In this document: positions 20,030-28,418 of the stretch, piece after piece
Layout of the letters: each line of letters opens with the position of its first letter
Numbering within the stretch: the first letter of the stretch is position 1
Assembly: GCF_019392335.1 (NCBI RefSeq)
Contig: NZ_JAHXRQ010000002.1
Coordinates: 248,001 to 312,000, forward strand
DNA from: Mameliella sp. CS4
Lineage (GTDB): Bacteria; Pseudomonadota; Alphaproteobacteria; Rhodobacterales; Rhodobacteraceae
Length of the DNA stretch: 64,000 bases
Direction: 5' to 3'
Notes under the pieces: generated by a model
What the model was told of the DNA's origin: nothing
Seen by the model: the letters and a program-made list of their open reading frames with translations, nothing else
The model's database searches: none
Made by a program: the position numbers and the translations under genes

Positions 20030-20401
20030 ATGGCATTTCTGACCGACCGCAAACGCGCCGTTGGCTGGGGCGCGGCCAAGTCCGGCACAGCGCATCACTG
20101 GGCGATGAAGAAAAGCTCTGTCGCGCTGCTGATCCTGGTGCCGCTCTTCGTCTTCACCTTCGGTGGCGCCCTGGGCGGCACCTACGAAGAGGTGACCGCC
20201 TATTTCGCGCGTCCTTTCCCGGCGATCATCGCGGCGCTGACCATCCTGGTGGGCTTTCACCACTTCAACATGGGTGTGCAGGTGCTGATCGAGGACTATG
20301 TTCATGGCGCGATGGAAAAGATCCTGATCCTCGTCATGACCTGCCTCAGCTACGGCGCCGCCGCCGTTGGCGTCTTCGCCATCGCGCGCCTCGCGCTCTG
20401 A
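20030..20401 (+). CDS. sdhD: Succinate dehydrogenase hydrophobic membrane anchor subunit
   Basis: 123 aa with three transmembrane helices. It opens MAFLTDRKRAVGWGAAKSGT, then HHWAMKKSSVALLILVPLF, and contains FHHFNMGVQVLIEDYVHG with the candidate heme ligand His and the quinone-site Asp-Tyr pair common in SdhD. A strong AGGAGG site lies 9 bases before the ATG. SdhC and SdhD together hold heme b and the ubiquinone site in the inner membrane. Confidence 0.95.
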   Translation: MAFLTDRKRAVGWGAAKSGTAHHWAMKKSSVALLILVPLFVFTFGGALGGTYEEVTAYFARPFPAIIAALTILVGFHHFNMGVQVLIEDYVHGAMEKILILVMTCLSYGAAAVGVFAIARLAL

Positions 20402-20481
20402 GGCGCCCGCAGACCCCTATCGCCAGAGACGGCGCTCTTGCAGGATCGCCGTCCCCCGCACAGATGAACAGGTAAACACCA

Positions 20482-22284
20482 ATGGCAGCATACGAATACG
20501 AGACGCATGATTATGACGTCGTGGTTGTCGGGGCTGGCGGCGCGGGTCTCCGCGCCACGCTCGGCATGGCCGAACAGGGCCTGCGCACCGCCTGCGTGAC
20601 CAAGGTTTTCCCGACCCGCTCACACACCGTCGCAGCCCAGGGCGGCATCGCCGCCTCGCTGTCGAACATGGGGCCCGACAATTGGCAGTGGCACATGTAC
20701 GACACCGTCAAGGGCTCGGACTGGCTGGGCGACACCGACGCGATGGAATACCTCGCCCGCGAGGCGCCCAAGGCGGTTTACGAGCTGGAACATTACGGCG
20801 TTCCGTTCAGCCGCACCGAAGAGGGCAAGATCTACCAGCGTCCCTTTGGCGGCCACACCACCGAATTCGGTGAAGGCCCGCCCGTGCAGCGCACCTGCGC
20901 CGCCGCGGACCGCACCGGCCACGCCATCCTGCACACGCTTTACGGCCAGTCGCTCAAGAACAACGCCGAGTTCTATATCGAGTATTTCGCCATCGACCTG
21001 CTGATGGAAAACGGCGAGTGCAAGGGCGTGCTCTGCTGGAAGCTCGACGACGGCACCTTCCACGTCTTCAACGCCAAGATGGTCGTTCTGGCCACGGGCG
21101 GTTATGGCCGTGCCTATTTCTCGGCCACTTCGGCCCACACCTGCACCGGCGACGGCGGCGGCATGGTGGCCCGTGCGGGCCTGCCGCTTCAGGACATGGA
21201 ATTCGTCCAGTTCCACCCGACCGGCATCTATGGTTCCGGCTGCCTCATCACCGAGGGCGCCCGGGGTGAGGGCGGCTACCTGACGAACTCCGAGGGCGAG
21301 CGTTTCATGGAACGCTACGCGCCGACCTACAAGGACCTCGCACCGCGCGACTATGTCAGTCGCTCGATGACCATGGAAATCCGCGAAGGCCGGGGCGTGG
21401 GCGCCGAGGGCGACCACATTCACTTGAACCTGTCGCACCTGCCCGCCGAAGCGCTGGCAGAGCGCCTGCCGGGCATCTCGGAGTCGGCCAAGATTTTTGC
21501 CGGTGTCGATGTCACCAAGGAGCCGATCCCGGTCCTGCCGACCGTGCATTACAACATGGGCGGTATCCCGACCAACTACTGGGGCGAGGTGCTGAACCCG
21601 TCCGAGGATGATCCCACCGCCACCGTCCCGGGCCTCATGGCCGTGGGCGAAGCGGGCTGTGCCTCGGTCCACGGGGCCAACCGTCTCGGCTCGAACTCGC
21701 TGATCGACCTCGTGGTTTTTGGCCGCGCCGCCGCGATCCGCGCCGGCAAGGTCGTGGATCCCGAAACCGCCGTGCCCTCTGCGCCGGTGTCCGAGATCGA
21801 CAAGGCCTTCGACCGGTTCGACGGCATCCGCAACGCCAGCGGCACGGTGCCCACCGCCGACCTGCGGCTTGAGATGCAAAAGACCATGCAGCGCGACGCT
21901 GCCGTCTTCCGCACCGCCAAGACGATGGCCGAAGGTGTCGAGGCGATGACCGGTATTGCCGCCAAGATGGACGACATCAAGGTGACCGACCGCAGCCTGG
22001 TCTGGAACTCTGACCTGATGGAAACGCTGGAACTGACCAACCTGATGCCCAACGCGCTGGCGACCATTTTCGGCGCCGAGGCGCGCAAGGAAAGCCGGGG
22101 CGCCCACGCGCACGAGGACTTCTCCGAACGCGACGACGACAACTGGCGCGTGCACACCGTCGCGCGGGTCGAGGGCAACAGTGTCGACCTCAGCTATCGC
22201 CCGGTCATCGTCGATCCGCTGTCGACCGAAGAGGAAGGCGGCATCAGCCTGAAAAAGATCGCGCCCAAGGCGCGGACGTTCTGA
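20482..22284 (+). CDS. sdhA: Succinate dehydrogenase flavoprotein subunit
   Basis: 600-aa catalytic flavoprotein that oxidises succinate to fumarate. The FAD fold is [19 protein letters not shown], and the covalent flavin His is about H48 in [11 protein letters not shown]. Active-site segments [21 protein letters not shown] and [12 protein letters not shown] are intact. Length is normal. Its stop overlaps the ATG of a small exported protein by one base, an arrangement that separates sdhA from sdhB. Confidence 0.98.
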   Translation: MAAYEYETHDYDVVVVGAGGAGLRATLGMAEQGLRTACVTKVFPTRSHTVAAQGGIAASLSNMGPDNWQWHMYDTVKGSDWLGDTDAMEYLAREAPKAVYELEHYGVPFSRTEEGKIYQRPFGGHTTEFGEGPPVQRTCAAADRTGHAILHTLYGQSLKNNAEFYIEYFAIDLLMENGECKGVLCWKLDDGTFHVFNAKMVVLATGGYGRAYFSATSAHTCTGDGGGMVARAGLPLQDMEFVQFHPTGIYGSGCLITEGARGEGGYLTNSEGERFMERYAPTYKDLAPRDYVSRSMTMEIREGRGVGAEGDHIHLNLSHLPAEALAERLPGISESAKIFAGVDVTKEPIPVLPTVHYNMGGIPTNYWGEVLNPSEDDPTATVPGLMAVGEAGCASVHGANRLGSNSLIDLVVFGRAAAIRAGKVVDPETAVPSAPVSEIDKAFDRFDGIRNASGTVPTADLRLEMQKTMQRDAAVFRTAKTMAEGVEAMTGIAAKMDDIKVTDRSLVWNSDLMETLELTNLMPNALATIFGAEARKESRGAHAHEDFSERDDDNWRVHTVARVEGNSVDLSYRPVIVDPLSTEEEGGISLKKIAPKARTF

Positions 22285-22589
22285 TGCGGGGGTGGCTGCC
22301 AATTCTCCCTGTCATCGCGGGCGTCGCCCTGGGATCGGCTGCTGCGGCCAACCAGGCAGAGGCCTACAGACTCTGCAAGCCAGAGGCGCAACGCATCGCG
22401 GCGCAGGGCGGGCACTACGGGTACAACACGCGCTATGACATGGCGCTGGATGCCTGCATGACCGCCTACCGGCCCAGCCATCAACAGGCCGGGCTGCCGG
22501 GCATCGGCACGCTGGCGCCCGTTGCGCCGGTGGGCTGTTACCCCGGCGCGCCGACGATCTACCGGGGCACACTCTATTGCCTCGACTGA
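22284..22589 (+). CDS. Small exported protein encoded between sdhA and sdhB (1)
   Basis: 101 aa with a signal peptide ([22 protein letters not shown], cleavage near residue 22). The mature part has four cysteines (LCKPE, ALDACM, VGCYPG and LYCLD), suggesting two periplasmic disulfides. No family is recognised. The ATG overlaps the sdhA stop as TGATG, so it is translationally coupled to sdhA. Its location inside an operon for a membrane complex whose soluble head faces the cytoplasm makes a periplasmic role in complex II assembly possible but unproven. Confidence 0.7.
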   Translation: MRGWLPILPVIAGVALGSAAAANQAEAYRLCKPEAQRIAAQGGHYGYNTRYDMALDACMTAYRPSHQQAGLPGIGTLAPVAPVGCYPGAPTIYRGTLYCLD

Positions 22590-22903
22590 GCGGGCATACC
22601 GCCGCCCTGGCCGTGGCCGGGCTGCTGGCCGCCTGCTCGCCGCAGGCCCAGGACGAGATTGCGCGCAGTGCCGCGCGCTCGGCCCTGACACCGGTGGTTG
22701 CCGACACGTTCCCCGGCGTGCCGCTGGAACCCACGCTGGACTGCCTCATCGACAACGCCAACGCGCAGCAAATCCGCGCGCTGGCCGCGGACGCGGTGAT
22801 CGGCCCGACCGAAAGCACCGTCCAGATCGCACAGGACATCGCGTCCAAACCCGAAACCCTCCGCTGCCTGGCCCTGAACGGCCTGCCAGCCCTGCTTCGC
22901 TAA
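22577..22903 (+). CDS. Putative lipoprotein encoded between sdhA and sdhB (2)
   Basis: 108 aa. The N-terminus [22 protein letters not shown] is a lipoprotein signal with lipobox LAAC and modified Cys at about residue 20. The mature domain is helical with two cysteines (LDCLID and LRCLAL) near its ends. The frame opens with TTG at 22577, overlapping the previous gene by 13 bases. No ATG or GTG gives a complete signal peptide, so TTG is the best start. It ends 10 bases before sdhB. Function is unknown. Confidence 0.65.
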   Translation: MPRLSGHTAALAVAGLLAACSPQAQDEIARSAARSALTPVVADTFPGVPLEPTLDCLIDNANAQQIRALAADAVIGPTESTVQIAQDIASKPETLRCLALNGLPALLR

Positions 22904-22913
22904 GGAGAGAGAG

Positions 22914-23693
22914 ATGGTCCAATTCACGCTCCCCAAGAACTCGCAGATCAAGACCGGCAAGACCTGGCCCAAGCCGGAGGGCGCCAAGAACGTCCGCAAG
23001 TTCCAGATCTACCGCTGGAACCCCGATGACGGGAAGAACCCGCAGGTCGATACCTATTTCCTCGACATGGATACCTGCGGCCCGATGATCCTGGACGCGC
23101 TTATCAAGATCAAGAACGAGATCGACCCCACGCTGACCTTCCGCCGGTCCTGCCGTGAGGGGATCTGTGGCTCCTGCGCGATGAACATCGACGGGATCAA
23201 CACGCTGGCCTGCATCTACGGGCTGGACGAGGTCGAGGGCGACGTAAAGATCTACCCGCTGCCGCATATGCCGGTGGTCAAGGACCTGATTCCCGACCTG
23301 ACGCATTTCTACGCCCAGCACGCCAGCATCATGCCCTGGCTGGAAACCAAGACGAACCGCCCGGCAAAAGAGTGGAAACAGTCGATCGAGGACCGCAAGA
23401 AACTCGACGGGCTCTATGAATGCGTGATGTGCGCTTCCTGCTCGACGGCCTGCCCGTCCTATTGGTGGAACGGCGACCGCTACCTTGGACCGGCAGCCCT
23501 GCTGCACGCCTACCGCTGGATCATCGACAGCCGCGACGAGGCGACGGGCGAGCGCCTGGATCAGCTTGAGGACCCCTTCAAGCTCTACCGCTGCCACACC
23601 ATCATGAACTGCGCCAAGACCTGCCCCAAGGGGTTGAACCCGGCGCTGGCGATTGCCGAGATCAAGAAGATGATGGTCGACCGCGCGGTCTGA
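22914..23693 (+). CDS. sdhB: Succinate dehydrogenase iron-sulfur subunit
   Basis: 259 aa. The N-terminal ferredoxin domain holds the 2Fe-2S motif [12 protein letters not shown]. The C-terminal domain holds [13 protein letters not shown] and [12 protein letters not shown] for the 4Fe-4S and 3Fe-4S clusters. It transfers electrons from SdhA to the quinone site. AAGGAGAGAG precedes the ATG. The stop overlaps the start of the next small gene by one base. Confidence 0.98.
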   Translation: MVQFTLPKNSQIKTGKTWPKPEGAKNVRKFQIYRWNPDDGKNPQVDTYFLDMDTCGPMILDALIKIKNEIDPTLTFRRSCREGICGSCAMNIDGINTLACIYGLDEVEGDVKIYPLPHMPVVKDLIPDLTHFYAQHASIMPWLETKTNRPAKEWKQSIEDRKKLDGLYECVMCASCSTACPSYWWNGDRYLGPAALLHAYRWIIDSRDEATGERLDQLEDPFKLYRCHTIMNCAKTCPKGLNPALAIAEIKKMMVDRAV

Positions 23694-23971
23694 TGACCAT
23701 CCTGCCGCCGAAATTCGACAGCCCCGAGGAACTGGCAGAGTTTCTCGGGGCTTTTTCGTCCCGTCTCCACTACCTGAACCGTGTCGCGCTGGGCGAAAGC
23801 AAATATGCTTGGTGGTACGCAGAACTCCTGCGCGCCGCCGCCCGCCTTGCACCGCTCTTGCGGGACGAGGCCATCCGTGCGGACTTTGGCGACGGCTGGA
23901 CAAAAGGCTCGGAGCAAGACCCAAAGGCCCGTCTGCTGGACCTGCTCGCCCGGGAAATCCGGGACAGGTGA
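23693..23971 (+). CDS. Unknown 92-aa protein coupled to sdhB
   Basis: Soluble, helical and Ala/Leu/Arg-rich: [20 protein letters not shown]..., with a central SKYAWWYAELLRAAARLAP. No signal peptide, no cysteines, no recognised domain. It shares a base with the sdhB stop (TGATG), indicating coupled translation and about stoichiometric expression with SdhB. Codon use and GC content match the operon. A maturation or assembly role is only a guess from position. Confidence 0.6.
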   Translation: MTILPPKFDSPEELAEFLGAFSSRLHYLNRVALGESKYAWWYAELLRAAARLAPLLRDEAIRADFGDGWTKGSEQDPKARLLDLLAREIRDR

Positions 23972-24089
23972 CGTGGCTTCCCTTGCAGGGAATGCATCCC
24001 AACCTTGCGACCTTGGGTGAGGTCAAGGTGATCCAACGGGATTATCTAGGCGTCAGGGAGGGGATTTGTCGAACCCGAAAGGCAACCCC

Positions 24090-24221
24090 ATGCAAGAGCA
24101 GCAGAAAAACAACGCCCAACGCGCCCTCGAAGCCCTCGACCAGGCTTGGGCCTACTTCACGCCCGAACAGCGCGTCGAGAGCAAGGCCCCGGTCTACGAG
24201 GACCTGCCCCTGGCCGCGTGA
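24090..24221 (+). CDS. 43-aa small protein after the sdh operon
   Basis: A short frame encoding MQEQQKNNAQRALEALDQAW and ending in a DLPLAA tail. Its charged, helical sequence with an aromatic AWAYF patch and an acidic, proline-bearing end (KAPVYEDLPLAA) looks coding, not random, and GAAAGGCA precedes the ATG. A factor-independent terminator lies 41 bases after the stop. No function is known. Confidence 0.5.
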   Translation: MQEQQKNNAQRALEALDQAWAYFTPEQRVESKAPVYEDLPLAA

Positions 24222-24261
24222 CCCCGTGTGAGAGGGGATCGACCCATCACCCCGGTTGACC

Positions 24262-24289
24262 AAACGCCCGACCGCCAGGCCGGGCGTTT
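24262..24289 (+). terminator. Terminator of the sdh operon
   Basis: Perfect 9-bp stem AAACGCCCG/CGGGCGTTT with a 10-base loop; the T residues are part of the stem. It ends the plus-strand sdh transcript and faces the terminator of the convergent decarboxylase gene. Confidence 0.75.
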
Positions 24290-24319
24290 CGCGTTTCGGG
24301 GGCCTCTGTCATTGCGGAC

Positions 24320-24352
24320 AAAAGAAAAACGCCCGGCCAGATGACCGGGCGT
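24320..24352 (-). terminator. Terminator of the decarboxylase gene
   Basis: On the minus strand, ACGCCCGG and CCGGGCGT form an 8-bp stem with an 8-base loop, followed by TTTTTCTTTT. A good intrinsic terminator about 40 bases past the decarboxylase stop. Confidence 0.8.
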
Positions 24353-24391
24353 CCTGCGATTTGCCGTAGGGCGGGGGGACCCGCCCCCGCC

Positions 24392-25555
24392 TCAGATCAC
24401 CACCACGTCCAGCGGCGGGAAGCCGTTAAAGCCGATCGACGCATAGGTCGAGGTGTAGGCACCGCAGCAGCGGATCACGATCCGGTCACCCGCGGCCAGG
24501 CCAACGGGCAGCTGCACGGGTTGCTTTTCATACAGCACGTCGGCGCTGTCGCAGCTTGGGCCCGCCAGGATGCACGACCCGGTCGGCTCGAAATCCTTGT
24601 CGGTCACGAACTGATAGCGGATCGCCTCGTCCATCGTCTCGGCCAGGCCCGAGAACTTGCCGATGTCCAGGTAGACCCAGCGGTGCAGGTCGTTCTCGGT
24701 CTTGCGCGAGACCAGCAGCACCTCGGCGGCAATCGCGCCGCATTCCGCCACCAGCCCACGGCCCGGCTCTGCCATGATCCGCTCGACATTGCCGAAACGC
24801 TCGCGCACCAGGCTCATGACTTCGCCGGCATAGGCTTCGGGGCCCTGCACCGACTGGCCGTAGTAGGCCGGGAAACCGCCGCCGATGTTCAGCAGGTCCA
24901 GCTCGAAACCGGCCTCCTGCGCGGCGTTCCAGACCTTGGCAACCTCGTCCAGGACCGGCGCCCACATGGCGGCGCGACGGGTCTGCGACCCGACGTGGAA
25001 GGAGACACCGACCGGACGCAGGCCCAGCATGCGGGCACGGCCCATCAGCTCCAGCGCCATTTCCGGTGCGCAGCCGAACTTCCGCGACAACGGCCAGTCG
25101 GCCTCTGTCGCCATGACGAGTAGGCGGATGTAGACCTGCGCGCCGGGGGCATTGCGCGCGATCTTGACCAGCTCTTCCTCGGCATCCGCGGCGAACAGAT
25201 CGACGCCAGCCTCAAAGGCCCAGGCGATATCCGACGGGCGCTTCACGGTGTTGCCAAAGCTGATCTCATGCGGCTGCGCACCGGCGGCAAGGCACATCTC
25301 GATCTCGGGGCGGCTGGCGGCGTCGAAACGCGACCCGGCGGCGACGAGCGTCGACAGGATTTCCGGCGCCGGGTTTGCCTTGACGGCGTAATGGATGCGC
25401 GCGCGGCCCAGGCCCTGGGCCAGGGCGGCGTACTGACGGGCGACCACGTCGGTGTCCAGCACCAGCGTCGGACGGTCGAAACGATGTGTAAGGATGTGGC
25501 GCTCGGCACGGGACAGGGTATCGCGGGCAGAAAGCCCGGCGGCAAAAGCGTTCAT
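24392..25555 (-). CDS. Type III PLP-dependent decarboxylase, probably ornithine decarboxylase
   Basis: 387 aa of the alanine-racemase-fold decarboxylases, which act on ornithine (making putrescine) or sometimes lysine. The PLP lysine is in HYAVKANPAPEIL. The family motifs HVGSQ, LLNIGGGFPAYY, EPGRGLVAECG and the catalytic-cysteine segment GPSCDSADVL are intact. Length fits bacterial ODC of eukaryotic type (370-400 aa). I place the start at the ATG at 25555 because GGAG lies six bases upstream; two in-frame ATGs lie just before. Ornithine versus lysine preference is not decided by what I can see. Confidence 0.88.
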   Translation of the reverse strand: MNAFAAGLSARDTLSRAERHILTHRFDRPTLVLDTDVVARQYAALAQGLGRARIHYAVKANPAPEILSTLVAAGSRFDAASRPEIEMCLAAGAQPHEISFGNTVKRPSDIAWAFEAGVDLFAADAEEELVKIARNAPGAQVYIRLLVMATEADWPLSRKFGCAPEMALELMGRARMLGLRPVGVSFHVGSQTRRAAMWAPVLDEVAKVWNAAQEAGFELDLLNIGGGFPAYYGQSVQGPEAYAGEVMSLVRERFGNVERIMAEPGRGLVAECGAIAAEVLLVSRKTENDLHRWVYLDIGKFSGLAETMDEAIRYQFVTDKDFEPTGSCILAGPSCDSADVLYEKQPVQLPVGLAAGDRIVIRCCGAYTSTYASIGFNGFPPLDVVVI

Positions 25556-25881
25556 GGTCATCTCCATTCAGACCCGGCCATTCCGGTTTCCCGGCGCAGA
25601 CCGCTCAGTTCCAAGGGAGACGTTACCGTCGCTACTTAACCGCGTGGGTGCTTTTGCCCACCTCGACAGAGGCGCGTGCGTTGGCGTCTATGGCCGCGCA
25701 TATGGGCCAGAGCATTGAGTCGATCAAGGAAAAAATTCGTCCTGGACTCGTTTTTTTCGGGCAGGCGGCACAGCGGGCCGTGCGGCGCCTGTTCCGGTCC
25801 TTCGGGTGTTGCCTCGGCGCCGGTGCACAGCAGGGCAGGGGGCAGGGTTTTCGCCCGCCTGTCATGGCGTTAAACCGGGGC
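25556..25881. other. Divergent intergenic region between decarboxylase and a small membrane protein
   Basis: About 326 bases without a convincing gene. An in-frame extension of the downstream small gene reaches 25648 but reads like random GC-rich translation. The stretch must hold the promoters of the divergent genes; GGGAGACG and AT-rich patches near 25725-25760 are seen, but no clear -35/-10 pair. Confidence 0.4.
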
Positions 25882-26085
25882 ATGTTCGTCGTCATCGGCC
25901 TCATCGTCGCCTTCATCCTGATCGCGGTCTTTTCCAACCGTGCCACGCGCTATTGCCGCTGGCGCGAACGCCGCGGCGACGGGGACAGCACCTGGACCTG
26001 CATCCATTGCGGCGCCACGGTTCGGGGCGCGCGCGGCCAACCCCCGTCAGACTGCTACAGGGATCGCCCCCCGCCCTTGGGGTGA
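25882..26085 (+). CDS. Small membrane protein with a C-terminal CxxC
   Basis: 67 aa: one transmembrane helix MFVVIGLIVAFILIAVFSNR, then a short cytosolic tail with WTCIHCGATV and a third cysteine about 18 residues on, a possible metal-binding ribbon. No family recognised. The start could be 18 bases earlier at 25864. It precedes the urea carboxylase-associated gene by 57 bases. Confidence 0.5.
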   Translation: MFVVIGLIVAFILIAVFSNRATRYCRWRERRGDGDSTWTCIHCGATVRGARGQPPSDCYRDRPPPLG

Positions 26086-26142
26086 GCGCCCTTGCCAATC
26101 CGGCCACCCGGGTCTTCACTCCACCCCGAAAGGAGCCACACG

Positions 26143-26991
26143 ATGACAATGCCCCCCGCCGACGCCGAAGCCCGCCGCGCCATCCCCCCGGTGATCTGCT
26201 ATCCCACAGAGACCTTGCCGAAGCCCGACCTGGCGCTCTACCGGGCGGCGCTGTCCGGGGCAGAGGTCACGGCAACCACCCTGGCCCCGCCCCGCGACGC
26301 TTGCAGCTTTACCGTCCCCGCAGGGCATTTCTTTCGCATCACCTCGGTCGACGGTCCGCAGGTGGGGGATCTGAACCTCTGGAACGCCCATGACCTGTCC
26401 GAGCGTTTCTACTCTGGCAAGACCCGCGCCCTGCACGGAACCCATGTCACCACCGGCGACCGGCTGTGGTCCAGCTTTCCCACGCTGCGCCCGCTTGCCA
26501 CCGTGGTCGAGGACACTCTTGACTGGTACGGCATCGACGCCTTCGGCGGCTCCGTCCACGACGTGATCGGCACGCGCTGCGATCCCTATACGGGCAACCT
26601 GCTGTCGGGCAGCCAGTACCACCATTGCTGCCACTCGAACCTCATCCGTGCCCTGTCTGCCGCCTGCGACCTGCCACTGGCCGAGGCAGAGCGCCACGTC
26701 CACGATGTGCTCAATGTCTTCATGTGCACGGGGTTCACCCGCGACACCGGGCAATATTTCATGAAGGCAAGCCCGGTCCGTCCCGGCGACCACCTTACCT
26801 TCCTTGCAGAGATCGACCTGCTGGGCGCGCTCAGTGCCTGTCCGGGCGGGGATTGCTCATCAGAGCACAGCTCCGACACGGCCGCCTGCTTTCCGCTGCA
26901 GGTCGAGGTGCTGGCCCCGGTGACAGGGGCTCTCGACGGCTGGCAGAGGCCGCCGCCCAACGGCTATGACCGCACACACGGCGTGACGTGA
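26143..26991 (+). CDS. Urea carboxylase-associated (DUF1989) protein
   Basis: 282 aa of the DUF1989/urea carboxylase-associated family, a cupin-like fold found next to urea amidolyase genes. Conserved pieces are AGHFFRITSVDGPQVGDLNLWN, DVIGTRCDPYT, HHCCHSNL and FMCTGFTRDTGQYF, rich in candidate metal ligands. Some relatives are thought to act in guanidine or carboxyguanidine breakdown, but no urea carboxylase gene is nearby, so the substrate is open. GAAAGGAGCCACACG precedes the ATG at 26143, deciding against the upstream ATG at 26092. Confidence 0.85.
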   Translation: MTMPPADAEARRAIPPVICYPTETLPKPDLALYRAALSGAEVTATTLAPPRDACSFTVPAGHFFRITSVDGPQVGDLNLWNAHDLSERFYSGKTRALHGTHVTTGDRLWSSFPTLRPLATVVEDTLDWYGIDAFGGSVHDVIGTRCDPYTGNLLSGSQYHHCCHSNLIRALSAACDLPLAEAERHVHDVLNVFMCTGFTRDTGQYFMKASPVRPGDHLTFLAEIDLLGALSACPGGDCSSEHSSDTAACFPLQVEVLAPVTGALDGWQRPPPNGYDRTHGVT

Positions 26992-27004
26992 CCGCGCCGG
27001 CTTT

Positions 27005-27060
27005 TCTTTGGGCTAAAAATACTCCGGGGAGCGCGAGGGGCTGGCCCCTCGCATCCTTCA
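27005..27060 (+). repeat. Rhodobacterales-type intergenic element with hairpin
   Basis: TTCTTTGGGCTAAAAATACTC is followed by a hairpin GCGAGGGG-CTGG-CCCCTCGC at 27033-27052. This combination recurs after many genes in roseobacter genomes, as far as I recall, and probably serves as a 3' end. A related short block, GAGTATTTGAAGAGAGAAG, occurs at about 41947-41965. Confidence 0.5.
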
Positions 27061-27148
27061 GTATGGCCCCTTGGCGCGATTGGACCGCTCTTGCCGACAA
27101 GCGGCACCGGGGGCAAGTGCGTAGGGCGGGGTTTACCCCGCCACGCAG

Positions 27149-27853
27149 TCACGCAAAACCGGCTTCCAGCGCGATTTCCACCATCTCGCCGAAAGAGCTT
27201 TCGCGCTCGTCCGAGGACAGGGCGGCACCCGTCGGCAGGTGGTCGGACACCGTCAGGACAGCCAGTGCTCGCGCGCCGAACCTTGCGGCCACCGTGTAAA
27301 GCTCCGCCGCCTCCATCTCGACCGCCAGGACGCCGTGGCGCACCATCTGGTCGTTCAGGTCCGGGCGTTCATCGTAAAACACGTCCGAGGAATAGATACC
27401 GCCGACATGAGTCGTGACCCCATGTTCACGCGCCGCCGCAACGGCGCGTTCCAGCAATCCGAAATCCGCGCAGGGCGCGTAATTCAATTCCCGGAAAAAC
27501 CCGCTGGACGGAGTCGAAAGCGTCGTGGCGGTCATGGCGATCACAATATCCCGCAGCCCGACATGATCCTGCATACCGCCGCATGATCCGATGCGGATCA
27601 GCGTTTTCGCGCCGTAGTCGCGGAGCAGTTCATTGGCATAGATCGACAGGCTGGGCATTCCCATCCCCGACCCCTGTATCGACACCCGATGTCCTTTCCA
27701 GGTTCCGGTGAATCCCGACATGCCGCGCACATCGTTGATACAGGTCACATTATCCAGGAACTTTTCCGCCGCCCATTTCGCGCGGCGCGGGTCTCCGGGC
27801 ATCAGCACCGTTTCCGCGATTTCACCGGGCGCGGCTCCGATATGGATCGTCAT
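27149..27853 (-). CDS. deoD: Purine-nucleoside phosphorylase, DeoD type
   Basis: 234 aa, a hexameric phosphorylase that splits purine nucleosides with phosphate. Family features are the start [20 protein letters not shown], the phosphate/ribose region RIGSCGGMQ, and [20 protein letters not shown], followed by the catalytic Asp in VSDHL. Length is standard. It begins one base after the H-NS-like gene stop, so the two form a tight operon and deoD is translated by coupling. Confidence 0.95.
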   Translation of the reverse strand: MTIHIGAAPGEIAETVLMPGDPRRAKWAAEKFLDNVTCINDVRGMSGFTGTWKGHRVSIQGSGMGMPSLSIYANELLRDYGAKTLIRIGSCGGMQDHVGLRDIVIAMTATTLSTPSSGFFRELNYAPCADFGLLERAVAAAREHGVTTHVGGIYSSDVFYDERPDLNDQMVRHGVLAVEMEAAELYTVAARFGARALAVLTVSDHLPTGAALSSDERESSFGEMVEIALEAGFA

Positions 27854-27854
27854 C

Positions 27855-28163
27855 TCAGAGCGCGAGATCGTCGAGCGACTTGCCTTCCTCGAGTGCTGCA
27901 ATCACCCAGTTGGGCTTGCGGCCGCGGCCCGTCCAGGTTTGCGAGGGATCGGCCGGGTTTGCATATTTCGGCGCGCCCTTGCTGCCTTTCGGGCCAGCGT
28001 CCAGAACCTCGTCCAGCGAGAATCCGAATTCCTTGGCAGCCTTTTCCGCTGCGCGCTTTGCTTCTGCCCGGCGACGCGCATCGACCGATTTCAGAGCCTT
28101 TTGAGCATCGGAAATCAATTGTTGGAGTTCGTCGTGCGAAAGCTTTTCCAGATCGATATCCAT
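27855..28163 (-). CDS. hvrA: H-NS family nucleoid protein (HvrA-like)
   Basis: 102 aa, the same length as Rhodobacter HvrA. An N-terminal coiled-coil (about residues 5-50, with [15 protein letters not shown] and [19 protein letters not shown]) leads to the H-NS DNA-binding core [21 protein letters not shown] near residues 70-90. Such proteins bind curved AT-rich DNA; HvrA regulates light-responsive photosynthesis genes in Rhodobacter. The start at 28163 follows AAAGAC. The region upstream is AT-rich, as expected of a self-regulated H-NS gene. The link with photosynthesis cannot be inferred here. Confidence 0.88.
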   Translation of the reverse strand: MDIDLEKLSHDELQQLISDAQKALKSVDARRRAEAKRAAEKAAKEFGFSLDEVLDAGPKGSKGAPKYANPADPSQTWTGRGRKPNWVIAALEEGKSLDDLAL

Positions 28164-28357
28164 GTCTTTTCTCCGTTTTCTTGATCGGCGGGTTCTCCCC
28201 CCGATCTTGTCGGTGTTCAACGTCTATTTTGTGTCACGAAATAGTGCAGCAAGAATCTGCCGCAACGTCACACTATTCCGAAATGACAAAGACTCGCTTT
28301 TTCACCATTCCGAATGTTGCAAAACTGGTCTGACGCGAAATAGCGCCAGTGTAAAGA
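28164..28357 (-). promoter_or_regulatory. AT-rich leader and promoter region of the H-NS-like gene
   Basis: About 190 bases with clearly lower GC than the surroundings. They contain two copies of ATTCCGAA about 38 bases apart (near 28275 and 28312) and several A/T tracts. These are plausible autoregulatory H-NS contacts, but no defined operator can be named. Confidence 0.4.
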
Positions 28358-28388
28358 AAAAGGCCCGGCGTGTCGCGCCGGGCCTTTT
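28358..28388 (-). terminator. Terminator of ecm
   Basis: Minus-strand reading gives a 12-bp stem AAAGGCCCGGCG/CGCCGGGCCTTT with a 5-base loop, followed by TTC and TTTAC. Strong intrinsic terminator 31 bases after the ecm stop. Confidence 0.85.
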
Positions 28389-28418
28389 GGAATGCGTCAT
28401 CTCGCAATTCAGGAATGT

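Noticed and set aside
20620..22302. 560-codon minus-strand frame opposite sdhA
   Set aside because: Antisense of an unambiguous sdhA; no motif and typical His/Gly/Arg-rich shadow composition.
24262..24352. Two neighbouring hairpins sharing ACGCCCG arms, considered as a mobile or toxin-related repeat
   Set aside because: They are simply the terminators of convergent transcripts; shared GC-rich arms are common.
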